Shown piece after piece: positions 8,161-16,943 of a DNA stretch of 64,000 bases (positions are counted from its first letter, which is position 1; each line of letters opens with the position of its first letter). The position numbers and the translations under genes were made by a program. This stretch comes from Microbacterium sp. cf332. GTDB lineage: Bacteria > Actinomycetota > Actinomycetes > Actinomycetales > Microbacteriaceae. Below the pieces are notes generated by a model that was not told where the DNA came from, ran no database searches, and saw only the letters and a list, made by a program, of their open reading frames with translations. The stretch lies in contig NZ_FNKN01000002.1 in assembly GCF_900102175.1 (NCBI RefSeq), positions 434,001-498,000 on the forward strand, read 5' to 3'.

Positions 8161-9933
8161 GGGAGTGGTCGCGGTCTGGATCGTCGCGGCCGCTTCGGGC
8201 GAGACGGGGGAGGTGCGGTCGCCGCTCTCGCCCGCGCACGTCACGGTGTACGTCACGGACAGGGCGCCGGAGTCGCCGACCGTGACGGGAGCGGGGCGCT
8301 GGTTCAGGCTGAAGCTCGAGGTCGTCTGACCGTTCGCGAAGGTGCCGCCGGAGACGGTGAACCGATACTCGGAGGGGGTGAGACCCGCGGGGCAGGAGTA
8401 GTTCGACCACATGACCTGCACGGTCGAGCCGGCCTGGACGCTCGTGACGTCCTGTCCGTTCGACTGGATCGTCGGTGCCGCGGGGGCGCTCAGGGGGCTC
8501 TGCTCGGCGTACGACGTGAGGGTCACGGTGTCGGAGGGCTGGACGTTGCCGAGCGGCACGACGTTGTAGACGAGTCCGACCTGATCCTCGCTGGGAGCGG
8601 CGTTCCCCGGCGCGCAGGTGACGTTCTCGAGGCCCGCCTGCGCGGCGACGGCCAGCGCGTCCTCGCACGTGCGTCCGGTGAGACCGAGGTCGTCGATGCT
8701 GATGGACGTCGGCGCGGTCGAGCTCGGCGCGCTCGAGGGCGTGTCGACCGGTGTCGCGGGGGTCGACTGCGACGGCGACGACGCAGCGGGATCGGGCTCG
8801 CCGTCTCCCGAGAGCAGCGCGATCAACGTTCCGCCGAGCACGATGACCAGCAGCGCGATCAACGCGACGAGCGGCCACGTCCACGGGCTGCGTTTGCGCT
8901 TCGGCCTCTCGGCGAGGTTGTCGTCGGCGGCCGCGACATCGGGGACAGCCCCGGCGGCACCGGCCGCGGCGAGGCCCGCCCCGGCGGCGGCCGCGCTGCC
9001 CGCGGGAAGCAGCAGAGTGGCGGTGTCGCCACCCCCCGAGGGGAGCAGCTGCGTGACGTCGCTCGTCCCGGCACCGGCGATGATCGCGGGAACGGCGGCG
9101 TGGGCTGCGGCGAGGTCGCCGCGGCGCAGAGCGGATGCCGCGCGCGCGACCGCGGAGGCCGAGGCGGGTCGATCGTCGGGCTTCTTCGCGATCATCGCCA
9201 GGATGAGTCGCTGCACGGGGTCGGACACCGTCGCGGGAAGCGGCGGCGGCTGCTCGTTGATCTGCGCCATCGCGATCGCGACCTGCGACTCGCCCGTGAA
9301 GGGACGCTTCCCCGCGACGGACTCGTACGCGACGATGCCGAGCGAATAGATGTCGGTCGCCGGCGACGCCGGGTGCCCCGAGGCCTGCTCGGGCGAGAGG
9401 TACTGGACCGTTCCCATGACCTGGCCGGTCGCGGTCAGCGGCACCTGGTCGGCGATGCGCGCGATGCCGAAGTCGGTGATCTTGACGCGACCGTCGGGCG
9501 TGATGAGCAGGTTGCCGGGCTTGATGTCGCGGTGCACGAGACCGGCCGCGTGCGCGGCCTGCAGCGCAGACGCGGTCTGCGCGACGATGTCGAGCGTCTT
9601 GTCGGACGAGAGCGAGCCCTCGCGCTCGAGGATCGTCGACAGCGCCTCGCCCGGGACGAGCTCCATCACCAGGAACGCGCTGCCGTTCTCCTCGCCGTAG
9701 TCGAAGACGCTCGCGATGCCCTCGTGGTTCACGAGCGCGGCATGACGGGCCTCGGCGCGGAAACGCTCGAGGAACCCGGGGTCGCCCATGTACTCGTCTT
9801 TGAGGATCTTGATCGCGACGGTGCGGCCGATGACGTGGTCGGTGGCCTCCCACACCTCGCCCATACCGCCGATCGCGATCCGCGAATCCAGTTCGTAACG
9901 CCCGCCGAAGCTCACGCCTTGCATCGGTCTCAT
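8074..9933 (-). CDS. pknA: Ser/Thr protein kinase PknA with PASTA-like and Fn3-like extracellular part
   Basis: A 619-residue transmembrane kinase. The kinase domain (about residues 10-275) has IGGMGEVWEATD, the Lys in VAIKILKDEY, HRDIKPGNLLI and DFGIARIADQ. An Ala-rich linker leads to a membrane segment (WPLVALIALLVIVLGGTLIALL). Outside lies one PASTA-like unit (LGLTGRTCEDALAVAAQAGL), then a beta-rich region with four Cys that resembles an Fn3/Ig-like fold, and a Gly/Asn repeat tail. The extracellular part is larger than in mycobacterial PknA, which has no PASTA. The ATG at 9933 overlaps the pbpA stop (ATGA). Both kinases are expected to act on peptidoglycan synthesis and division. Confidence 0.94.
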   Translation of the reverse strand: MRPMQGVSFGGRYELDSRIAIGGMGEVWEATDHVIGRTVAIKILKDEYMGDPGFLERFRAEARHAALVNHEGIASVFDYGEENGSAFLVMELVPGEALSTILEREGSLSSDKTLDIVAQTASALQAAHAAGLVHRDIKPGNLLITPDGRVKITDFGIARIADQVPLTATGQVMGTVQYLSPEQASGHPASPATDIYSLGIVAYESVAGKRPFTGESQVAIAMAQINEQPPPLPATVSDPVQRLILAMIAKKPDDRPASASAVARAASALRRGDLAAAHAAVPAIIAGAGTSDVTQLLPSGGGDTATLLLPAGSAAAAGAGLAAAGAAGAVPDVAAADDNLAERPKRKRSPWTWPLVALIALLVIVLGGTLIALLSGDGEPDPAASSPSQSTPATPVDTPSSAPSSTAPTSISIDDLGLTGRTCEDALAVAAQAGLENVTCAPGNAAPSEDQVGLVYNVVPLGNVQPSDTVTLTSYAEQSPLSAPAAPTIQSNGQDVTSVQAGSTVQVMWSNYSCPAGLTPSEYRFTVSGGTFANGQTTSSFSLNQRPAPVTVGDSGALSVTYTVTCAGESGDRTSPVSPEAAATIQTATTPPPSNGGGNGNGNGNGGGNGSGNGGGEDD

Positions 9934-11387
9934 CTGTTCAGCACCGCCTCGATAACCTTCTTCGCAATGGGGGCTGCGATCCCGCTGCTCGTCCCGGCCT
10001 GCCCCTGGCCGCCCCCGTTCTCGACCATCACCGTGACGGCGATCTGGGGGTCGTCCGCCGGCGCGAAACCGGTGAACCACAACGTGTACGGATCGCCTGG
10101 ACCGTGCTCTGCAGTGCCCGTCTTTCCGGCGACATCGACGCCGTCTATTCTTGCACCGCTGGCTGCGCCGTCACGGACATTGGCGACCATGAGCGTCCGC
10201 ATCTGGTCGGCGACGTCCTCGGTCAGCGCGCGTCCGAACTCGCTCGGATCGAACTTCTCCTGCACAGTCAGATCGGGTGCGACGACCGAGTCCAGCAACT
10301 GCGGCTTCATGACCATGCCGCCGTTCGCGATGCCGGCCGAGACCATGTTGATCTGCAGCGGGGTCGCGGTGACGTCGCCCTGACCGAAGCCCGACAGTGC
10401 GGTCCGCGCGTCGTTCAGTGCGCGGGGGTATTCCGATGCCGTCGACAGCAGCGGAATCTCGATCTGGCTGTTGAAGCCGAACTTCTCGGCCTCTTCGCGG
10501 ATGGCGTCGTCGCCGAGCTCGACGGCCAGCTCTGCCATCGGGATGTTGCAGCTCAGCCGCAGCGCGTCGGCGAGGGTCACGGTCTCTCCGGGGCCGCACG
10601 TGCCGAGGTCGAAGTTGTGCAGCGTGTTGCTGGTGCCGGGGATCGTCCAGGTCGCGGGGTTCGGGAACGTCGACTGCGGCGTGTACTCACCCGACGACAG
10701 GGCCGCCGAGGCGACCACGAGCTTGAAGGTGGAGCCCGGCGGATTCAGGTCGCCACCGATGGAACGGTTGAAGAGGGGCTTGAGCGAGTCCGCCGCGAGC
10801 TCGTCGTACGACGCATTGACCCCCGCGGAGTCGTGAGAGGCCAGCAGGTTCGTGTCGAAGCTCGGGCTCGTGACCATGGCGAGGATGCGCCCGGTCGAGG
10901 GATCGCTCGCGATGACCGCGCCCTCGTATCCCTGCAGTGCGTCGTAGGCGGCGCGCTGAATTGTGGGGTCGACGGTCAGGAGCACGTTGGATCCCCGGGC
11001 GGGAGCGCCCGAGATGATCTGCTCGAGCCGGGCGAGGAACTGCGTGTCGTCGGTGCCCGAGAGCGACTGGTTCATGATCTGCTCGATGCCGGACGATGAG
11101 CCGAGCACCGGGTTGATCCACCCGGTGATGGGCGCCCACATCGCAGCATCCGTGTACTGCCGCTGCCACGTGTAGAGGTCGCCGCTCGGCACGGATGCCG
11201 CCACGACCGACCCGCCTGCGATGATCGACCCGCGCTGCACCTCGAACGAGTCGTACAGCGTCCGACGGTTGCCGGGGTTCTCGTTGAGGGCCTGGGCCTG
11301 GATCACCTGGATCCAGCTGGTCGAGATGAACAGGGCGAGGAACATCGCCAGCATCACGAAACTGAGTCGTCGCAGTTCCTTGGTCAT
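9930..11387 (-). CDS. pbpA: Penicillin-binding protein PbpA (class B transpeptidase)
   Basis: A 485-residue class B PBP that crosslinks peptidoglycan as partner of the RodA/FtsW glycosyltransferase. A signal anchor lies at residues 10-30 (FVMLAMFLALFISTSWI). Active-site motifs are the catalytic Ser in PPGSTFKLVVA (SxxK), SCN in LRLSCNIPMAEL and KTG in VAGKTGTAEHG. The ATG at 11387 overlaps the rodA stop; the longer open frame upstream overlaps rodA and is not used. The order rodA-pbpA-pknA-pknB is the canonical actinobacterial one. Overlapping starts and stops indicate a single coupled transcript. Confidence 0.96.
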   Translation of the reverse strand: MTKELRRLSFVMLAMFLALFISTSWIQVIQAQALNENPGNRRTLYDSFEVQRGSIIAGGSVVAASVPSGDLYTWQRQYTDAAMWAPITGWINPVLGSSSGIEQIMNQSLSGTDDTQFLARLEQIISGAPARGSNVLLTVDPTIQRAAYDALQGYEGAVIASDPSTGRILAMVTSPSFDTNLLASHDSAGVNASYDELAADSLKPLFNRSIGGDLNPPGSTFKLVVASAALSSGEYTPQSTFPNPATWTIPGTSNTLHNFDLGTCGPGETVTLADALRLSCNIPMAELAVELGDDAIREEAEKFGFNSQIEIPLLSTASEYPRALNDARTALSGFGQGDVTATPLQINMVSAGIANGGMVMKPQLLDSVVAPDLTVQEKFDPSEFGRALTEDVADQMRTLMVANVRDGAASGARIDGVDVAGKTGTAEHGPGDPYTLWFTGFAPADDPQIAVTVMVENGGGQGQAGTSSGIAAPIAKKVIEAVLNR

Positions 11388-12769
11388 CCGATCACCACCC
11401 GGGGTCGAGAGCGAACCGCATCCGAGATGCGGAGGAGGAGGGCCACGATGATCCAGTTCGCGACGAGCGACGAGCCGCCGGCGGCGAGGAACGGGGTCGT
11501 GAGGCCGGTGAGGGGGATCACGCGCGTCACGCCGCCCACCATGATGAACACCTGCAGGGCGATGGTGAACGACAGGCCGGTCGCGAGGAGCTTGCCGAAG
11601 TCGTCCTGACCCGCGAGGCCGATGCGCACACCGCGACTCGTGAAGACCATGTAGAGGCAGAGCAGGGCGAAGACGCCGATGAGGCCGATCTCCTCGCCGA
11701 GGCTCGGGAAGATGTAGTCGCTCTGCGACAGCGGCGTCATCCAGGGGCGGCCCTGGCCCAGGCCGGTGCCGATGAACCCGCCCTTCGCGAGGCCGTAGAG
11801 GCCGTTGACGAGCTGGAAGCTGCCCCCGGCCGCATCGATGTTCGCGGGGTCGAACGGGTTGAGCCAGTTCTGGAAACGGCCCTTGACGTAGGGCAGCACC
11901 TGCGAGGCGATCGCACCGCCGGCGACGACGAGGGTCAGGCCGATCATCACCCAGCTGGTCTTGCCGGTGGCGACGTAGAGCATCGCGATGAACATGCCGA
12001 AGATCAGGGTGCCGGTTCCGAGGTCGCGCTGCAGCACGATGATGCCGAGCGAGACCAGCCAGATCACGAGCACCGGCCCGAGTTCGCGGACACGCGGCCA
12101 TGTGACGCCGAGGAATCGGGTGCCGACCGACGTCAGCGACTCGCGGGTGCGGACCAGGTACCCCGCGAAGAAGATCGCCAGGGCGATCTTCGCGAGTTCG
12201 CCGGGCTGGAACGACACGATCCCGCCGATCGAGACCCAGACGTCGGCGCCGGCTTCGAGACCGAGTCCGGGCACGAACGGAAGCAGCAGCAGTGCGATGC
12301 CGGCGAAACCGAAGACGTACGTGTAGCGGAACAGCACGCGGTAGTTGCGGAGCGCGAGGACCACGACGAGCGCGGCGACCAGAGCGATCGCGCACCAGAC
12401 GATCTGTCGCACGGCCAGCATGTCCCAGCCCTGCGAGGTGCCCTCGAGGTCGATGCGGTAGATCATCGCGATGCCCACGCCCGACAGCAGCGTCGCGATC
12501 GGCACGACGAACGGGTCGGCGTCGCGCGCCCGCAGTCGCAGCACGACGTGGATTGCCAGGGCGAGCACGTCGAGCACGGCGCAGTACACGAGGAACGACG
12601 AGTCGATCGTGCCGTTCTTGCCCAGCTGCACGAGCGCGAGGGCGGCGGCGTTGATCAGGAACGCGAACAGCAGCAGGCCGAGCTCGCGATTGCGCTGGGT
12701 CTGCGGCATCCGCAGCCGGCGCAGCGCCTTGATGACCGAGGTGTCGGCCGAGACGGCGGTGCCGGTCAC
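11384..12769 (-). CDS. rodA: FtsW/RodA/SpoVE-family peptidoglycan glycosyltransferase
   Basis: A 461-residue polytopic SEDS protein that polymerises lipid II. About ten to twelve membrane segments are visible, with SEDS hallmarks QPGELAKIALAIFFAGYL, LQRDLGTGTLIF, VKGRFQNWLNPF and PSLGEEIGLIG. The catalytic Asp of the family lies in the large extracellular loop, here in the NWLNPFDPAN region. Start GTG 12769 (MTGTAVSADTS) overlaps the pstP stop. It is next to pbpA, the expected transpeptidase partner. The gene-order context favours the rodA (Rv0017c) assignment over septal FtsW. Confidence 0.95.
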   Translation of the reverse strand: MTGTAVSADTSVIKALRRLRMPQTQRNRELGLLLFAFLINAAALALVQLGKNGTIDSSFLVYCAVLDVLALAIHVVLRLRARDADPFVVPIATLLSGVGIAMIYRIDLEGTSQGWDMLAVRQIVWCAIALVAALVVVLALRNYRVLFRYTYVFGFAGIALLLLPFVPGLGLEAGADVWVSIGGIVSFQPGELAKIALAIFFAGYLVRTRESLTSVGTRFLGVTWPRVRELGPVLVIWLVSLGIIVLQRDLGTGTLIFGMFIAMLYVATGKTSWVMIGLTLVVAGGAIASQVLPYVKGRFQNWLNPFDPANIDAAGGSFQLVNGLYGLAKGGFIGTGLGQGRPWMTPLSQSDYIFPSLGEEIGLIGVFALLCLYMVFTSRGVRIGLAGQDDFGKLLATGLSFTIALQVFIMVGGVTRVIPLTGLTTPFLAAGGSSLVANWIIVALLLRISDAVRSRPRVVIG

Positions 12770-14001
12770 GATGAGTCTCCGTCCACGCGCAGGTTCTCGA
12801 CGATCGACCGCGCCTCGGCGAGCGAGTCGGCCGTGATGGTCTGCTCGACGGCCTGCAGCTGGTACGGGGGCAGGTCTGCGAGGGGGATGCCCGTGTCCTC
12901 CTCCGGCGTGGAGAGCGAGATCGGTCCGATGCTCGGCGGGATGCCGCGGTAGATCACGACGGTGTCTTCGTCGACGCCGACGAAGTAGCGCGTCTGCGTC
13001 CAGCTGTATGCGGCGAAGAGTACGACGCCGATCGCGGCGAGGATGACGACGAAGCCGGCGAACCACGTGAGCCGTCGGCGCCGGGCACGCCGGCGATCCT
13101 CTTCGATGAGCTCTTCGAGGAACTCCGCGGCCGGCTCGAAGTGTGTCGGCTCGTTCGCGGCCTGACGGGCCGGGTGCAGCCAGCTGCTGCGCTGCGGTCG
13201 CGCGGCGGGGACCTCGATGCCCAGCGGATGCGAGGCGGATCCGACGACGGTGGGCGGACCGCTGAAGAGCGGATGCTGCCCGCCCACGTCGACAATGACG
13301 ATCGTGACGTTGTCGGGAGCTCCGCCGTCGAGCGCCTGCTTGAGCAGGTTGTCGGCGGTGCGGCCGGGCGCCCAGCCCTGCCCGAGCACCTTCGCGGTGT
13401 GCGGATCGTCCACGACGCCCGAGAGCCCGTCCGAGCACAGCAGCCAGCGGTCGCCCGGCTGCGTGGGCATGATGAACGTGTCGATCTCGGGGTCGGGGTC
13501 CATGTCGCCCAGCACGCGCATGAGCACCGAGCGGCGCGGGTGGTACCGGGCCTCTTCGGGGGTGATGCGGCCGGAGTCGACCAGACGCTGCACGAAGGTG
13601 TGGTCTGTCGTGATCTGGGTGAGCGCCCCGTCGCGGAACAGGTAGAGACGCGAGTCGCCGATGTGGGCGATGACGGCGTACTCGTCGACCATGACGAGCG
13701 CGCTGACGGTGGTGCCCATGCCCGCCAGCTCCGGCCGGACCTTGACCGTGCTGATGAGCTCGGCGGCCGTGTCGGCGAGGGCGTCGCGCAGCGCGGCCTC
13801 CGCCTCGGTCGTCGAGGCGAATGCGTGGTCGAGGCCCTCGAGGCTGCGGACGGCGAGGCTCGACGCGACGTCACCGCCGGCGTGGCCGCCCATGCCGTCG
13901 GCGACCACGAACAGGTTCGAGCCGCAGAAACCCGAGTCCTGGTTGTTCGAGCGCACCTTCCCTGTATGCGAGATGGCGGCGCTGGAGCCTTGGAAGACCA
14001 T
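12766..14001 (-). CDS. pstP: PP2C-family Ser/Thr protein phosphatase PstP
   Basis: A 411-residue PPM phosphatase that reverses PknA/PknB phosphorylation. Metal-binding motifs: RSNNQDSGFCG, VVADGMGGHAGGDVAS, MLCSDGLSGVV-type (WLLCSDGLSGVVDD) and DNVTIVIVDV. After the about 240-residue catalytic domain come a linker, a membrane segment (LTWFAGFVVILAAIGVVLFAAYSW) and an extracytoplasmic domain of about 75 residues. Start ATG 14001. It is 9 nt from fhaB and overlaps rodA. Role is known for the family; partners are inferred from the operon. Confidence 0.95.
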   Translation of the reverse strand: MVFQGSSAAISHTGKVRSNNQDSGFCGSNLFVVADGMGGHAGGDVASSLAVRSLEGLDHAFASTTEAEAALRDALADTAAELISTVKVRPELAGMGTTVSALVMVDEYAVIAHIGDSRLYLFRDGALTQITTDHTFVQRLVDSGRITPEEARYHPRRSVLMRVLGDMDPDPEIDTFIMPTQPGDRWLLCSDGLSGVVDDPHTAKVLGQGWAPGRTADNLLKQALDGGAPDNVTIVIVDVGGQHPLFSGPPTVVGSASHPLGIEVPAARPQRSSWLHPARQAANEPTHFEPAAEFLEELIEEDRRRARRRRLTWFAGFVVILAAIGVVLFAAYSWTQTRYFVGVDEDTVVIYRGIPPSIGPISLSTPEEDTGIPLADLPPYQLQAVEQTITADSLAEARSIVENLRVDGDSS

Positions 14002-14010
14002 ACGGGCGGA

Positions 14011-14568
14011 CTACTTCCGCAGTTCGAACGTCGTGGCGCCGACCTTGATCGGCGCGCCGATGACGACCGGGACGGGCGACGCGACGCGCTCGCCGTCGTG
14101 CCAGGTGCCGTTCGTCGAGTCGAGGTCCTGGATCATCCACTGGTTGCCCCACAGGACGAGCCGGGCGTGATGGCTCGACGTGTAGTCGTCGCGGATGACG
14201 AGGCCGGACTCGCTGGAGCGGCCGATCGTGAGCGGCTCCGAACCCAGCGGAAGCTCGAGTCCCGCCTTCGGCCCGCTCGTGATGACGATGCGCGCGACGG
14301 CGTCGGTCGTCGCCTTGCCGCCCTTCCCGGGTGAAGCGGGAACGCCGACCGCGCCCACGGCAGCGGTCGCGGCATCCGGGGATGCCGTCGGCGGACGGGT
14401 CACGGCGGGGGCTGCCACGGGTGCCGCGCCGGCGGCGGCCGGCTCGGGGAGCTTCCGCACCTTGACGCCGAACAGGTCGGCGCGCAGCGAGTAGACGACG
14501 GCGAAGACGAAGAACCAGAGCAGGACCAGGAAGCCGATCTGCAGCAGCAGGAGGGTGAGCGGACTCAT
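14011..14568 (-). CDS. fhaB: FHA-domain protein FhaB (FipA type)
   Basis: A 185-residue protein with an N-terminal membrane segment (LLLLQIGFLVLLWFFVFAVV), an Ala/Pro-rich linker and a C-terminal FHA domain (about residues 90-180). FHA phosphothreonine-binding residues appear in TIGRSSESGLVI, SSHHARL and DLDSTNGTW. It is expected to read PknA/PknB phosphorylation and link it to division and cell-wall synthesis, as mycobacterial FhaB/FipA does. It overlaps fhaA by 4 nt (ATGA). Confidence 0.94.
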   Translation of the reverse strand: MSPLTLLLLQIGFLVLLWFFVFAVVYSLRADLFGVKVRKLPEPAAAGAAPVAAPAVTRPPTASPDAATAAVGAVGVPASPGKGGKATTDAVARIVITSGPKAGLELPLGSEPLTIGRSSESGLVIRDDYTSSHHARLVLWGNQWMIQDLDSTNGTWHDGERVASPVPVVIGAPIKVGATTFELRK

Positions 14569-15305
14569 CGGGCGTCACCTCGGGTGTCGTACATACGGGT
14601 CGCGTCGGCCGCGGACATACGCGGGCGCACGGGAGCCTGAGCCTGGGGCACCACGCGGAAGACGATGTCGGTGCGTCCGATCCGCACCACGCCGTCGACG
14701 GGCAGGGCGGCCTCGCTGACGCGCGAGCCGTTGAGCTGGGTGCCGTTGGTCGAGCCGAGATCGCGCACCATCGCGCGCTCGCCGTCCCAGAGGATCTCGA
14801 CGTGCTTCCGGCTCGTGCCGGCGTCGGGGATCGTGATGTCGGCGTCGCTGCCGCGCCCGATGACGGTGCGGGCGGCGACGACGGGATGCCGCGTGCCGTC
14901 GATGTCGAGGACCGCCTGCCACGAGACACGCGCACCGGCCTCGGAGTTCGAGTCGACCCGGACGGTGCCCGTCGACAGCTGCGGGTCGGCGTGGAGAGCG
15001 ACGGTCACGGCGCCCGAGAACGAGTAGCCCTGAGCGCGCGCGTGCTTCTCGACCAGGCCGCGCAGCTCGTCGAGCAGTGCGGGTCCGATCGCCTGCATCC
15101 GCTCGGCGTCGTTGTCGGAGAGGCGCACGATGAACGAGTTCGGAACGAGGATGCGGTCGCGGCTCACGACGGCGGCCTTCTTGTCGAGCTCGCTGCGGAG
15201 CGCGGACGCGATCTCGACGGGCTGGACGCCGCTGCGGAAGGTCTTCGCGAAGGCGCCGTTGACGGCACGCTCGAGACCCTTCTCGAAGCTGTCAAGTAGT
15301 CCCAC
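14565..15305 (-). CDS. fhaA: FHA-domain protein FhaA with DUF3662 domain
   Basis: A 246-residue cytoplasmic protein. The N-terminal DUF3662 domain begins GLLDSFEKGLERAVNGAF and covers about residues 1-120. The C-terminal FHA domain has VIGRGSDADITI, SRKHVEIL and DLGSTNGTQLNGSRV. FhaA binds phosphorylated MviN and regulates peptidoglycan synthesis in mycobacteria. The start is GTG 15305, preceded by a good GAGGAG ribosome site. It is the first gene of the seven-gene operon; the promoter must lie in 15306-15446, divergent from tRNA-Leu. Confidence 0.95.
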   Translation of the reverse strand: MGLLDSFEKGLERAVNGAFAKTFRSGVQPVEIASALRSELDKKAAVVSRDRILVPNSFIVRLSDNDAERMQAIGPALLDELRGLVEKHARAQGYSFSGAVTVALHADPQLSTGTVRVDSNSEAGARVSWQAVLDIDGTRHPVVAARTVIGRGSDADITIPDAGTSRKHVEILWDGERAMVRDLGSTNGTQLNGSRVSEAALPVDGVVRIGRTDIVFRVVPQAQAPVRPRMSAADATRMYDTRGDAR

Positions 15306-15446
15306 GGGGCTCCTCAGGCAGGCGGATGGTTGCTTCATCGTAGTCAGGCAGGCTGAACGGAGGATGCATTGGGGGCCGGATCCCGGCTGGGGAGCGGTCT
15401 CCGGCGTGATATCCTCGGGAAGTTGAGTTCGTGGAAACACTTTCTC

Positions 15447-15530
15447 GCGCGAGTGGCGGAATAGGTAGACGCGCTGGCTTCAGGTGCCAGTGCCCGCAAG
15501 GGCGTGGGGGTTCAAGTCCCCCCTCGCGCA
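15447..15530 (+). tRNA. tRNA-Leu (anticodon CAG)
   Basis: An 84-nt class II tRNA. Acceptor GCGCGAG pairs with CTCGCGC. Anticodon stem CTGGC/GCCAG encloses loop TTCAGGT, anticodon CAG. A long variable arm (TGCCCGCAAGGGCGT) and T-loop GTTCAAGTC are present. Discriminator A15530; CCA is not encoded. Confidence 0.97.
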
Positions 15531-15539
15531 CAGCGAGAT

Positions 15540-15575
15540 GAAGGCCTCCGAACGGGAAACCGTTCGGAGGCCTTC
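15540..15575 (+). terminator. Strong hairpin after tRNA-Leu
   Basis: A perfect 15-bp stem (15540-15554 with 15561-15575) and a six-base GGAAAC loop, 9 nt after the tRNA. There is no T-tract, as is common in high-GC terminators. It separates tRNA-Leu from the histidine kinase gene that starts 17 nt later. Confidence 0.75.
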
Positions 15576-15591
15576 GCCGTATCCGGGGGAG

Positions 15592-16878
15592 ATGAATGTG
15601 TACGAGAAGTCCAAGTCGGCGGGGCCGACACTGAAGCGCGACCCCGGCGAGCGGCTGCTCGGCTCCACGCGGAGCGGTGCCGTGTTCGTGATCACCGTGT
15701 TCCTCGTGACGGTGGTCCAGACGCTGATGGTCCCGCTCGTCGATCTCGCCACGGCCCAGCTCCCGTGGCCGCTCGTGGTGCCTGCGGTGGTCGGCATCCC
15801 GCTCCTACTGGCGGGATGCGCCGTCCAGGCGATGGTCTTCCTGCTCCTCGACCGTCGGCCCGAAATTCCTGTCGTCGTGACGACCGCCGTCTACCTCGCG
15901 CTCGTGGTCGGCCTCGAGGTGCCGAGCTGGCTGTCGGGCATGAAGCTCGTGATCGCGCTCAGCCTCTTCTTCCTGGCGACGCGGCGCCGGGCGTACGTCT
16001 CGCTGCTCTGGCTGGTGGGCGTCTCGCTCGTGACGGTCGCGACGGTGACCCTCTGGGTGCTGTCGGTCGCCGAGGACGTGCAGTTCTCGATCGCTTTCGC
16101 CCTGGGAGAGGCGATGACGTTCATCGCCCCCGCGGCGGGTGCGGTCGCCCTCGGCATCTGGTGGGGCGCACAGAAGCGTCGGACGGAGATCGCCCGTGAG
16201 CGCGCCGAGAGCGCCGAGCGCGAGCACGAGCACCGCGTCGAGCAGGCGCGCGACCGCGAACGGACCCGCATCGCCCAGGAGTTGCACGACGTCGCCGGTC
16301 AGCACATCGCCGGTCTCATCACCTTGACCGACGCCGCGCTGCAGCTGGCCGCCAGTCGCCCCGACGACGCGCGGGAGCTCATGGCCGATGTGCGCAGCGA
16401 GGGCCGCTTCGCTGCGGCGAGCCTCGCCGGGGCGCTCTCCGACCTCCGGGCGGTGGGCGCCGAGCTGCCCGAGGTGACCGCAGACCTGCGCCGCCTCGAC
16501 GAGCTCATCTCTTACTGGCGCAAGCGGGGCGTGGAGATCGACCTGGTGACCGCGGGTGACTTCGCCGACCTGCCGGCCGTCGTGTCCACCTCCGTCTACC
16601 GGTGCGTTCAGGAGGCGCTGACCAACGCGGCGAAGCACGCGCCCGGTGCTCCGGTGACCGTGACGGTGCGTCATTCGTTCGATCGACTGTCGCTGGTCGT
16701 CGAGAACGGCCGTGCCGACGACGGCCGCGTCCCGGTGGCCGGCCTCGGCCTCGGCTGGGGTCTCGCCGGAGTCACCGAGCGTATCGAGCTCCTGCGCGGT
16801 TCGCTTCGGACGGGGCCCACGCCGGAGGGCGGATGGCGCCTCGACCTGAATGTGCCGGTTCCGCCCATCACCGACTGA
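15592..16878 (+). CDS. Sensor histidine kinase (HisKA_3/NarX-DesK type), partner of the next gene
   Basis: A 428-residue membrane kinase. Five or six hydrophobic segments fill residues 25-185, followed by a charged coiled region rich in Glu/Arg. The dimerisation/phosphoacceptor motif is RIAQELHDVAGQHIAGL, with His as acceptor. The HATPase part shows CVQEALTNAAKHAPG (N box) and GLGLGWGLAGVTERI (G box). Such kinases phosphorylate NarL/LuxR-type regulators, which is what the next gene encodes. The signal is unknown. ATG 15592 is given; GTG 15598 has better spacing to GGGGGA. It begins right after the tRNA-Leu terminator, and context suggests it controls the lanthipeptide genes downstream (inference). 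Confidence 0.9.
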   Translation: MNVYEKSKSAGPTLKRDPGERLLGSTRSGAVFVITVFLVTVVQTLMVPLVDLATAQLPWPLVVPAVVGIPLLLAGCAVQAMVFLLLDRRPEIPVVVTTAVYLALVVGLEVPSWLSGMKLVIALSLFFLATRRRAYVSLLWLVGVSLVTVATVTLWVLSVAEDVQFSIAFALGEAMTFIAPAAGAVALGIWWGAQKRRTEIARERAESAEREHEHRVEQARDRERTRIAQELHDVAGQHIAGLITLTDAALQLAASRPDDARELMADVRSEGRFAAASLAGALSDLRAVGAELPEVTADLRRLDELISYWRKRGVEIDLVTAGDFADLPAVVSTSVYRCVQEALTNAAKHAPGAPVTVTVRHSFDRLSLVVENGRADDGRVPVAGLGLGWGLAGVTERIELLRGSLRTGPTPEGGWRLDLNVPVPPITD

Positions 16879-16943
16879 CGAGCGGTGCGAGCATGCGGGA
16901 CCCGCACCCCATGCCCCCGGATCCCGGGTGAGCGGCGGCGCGG

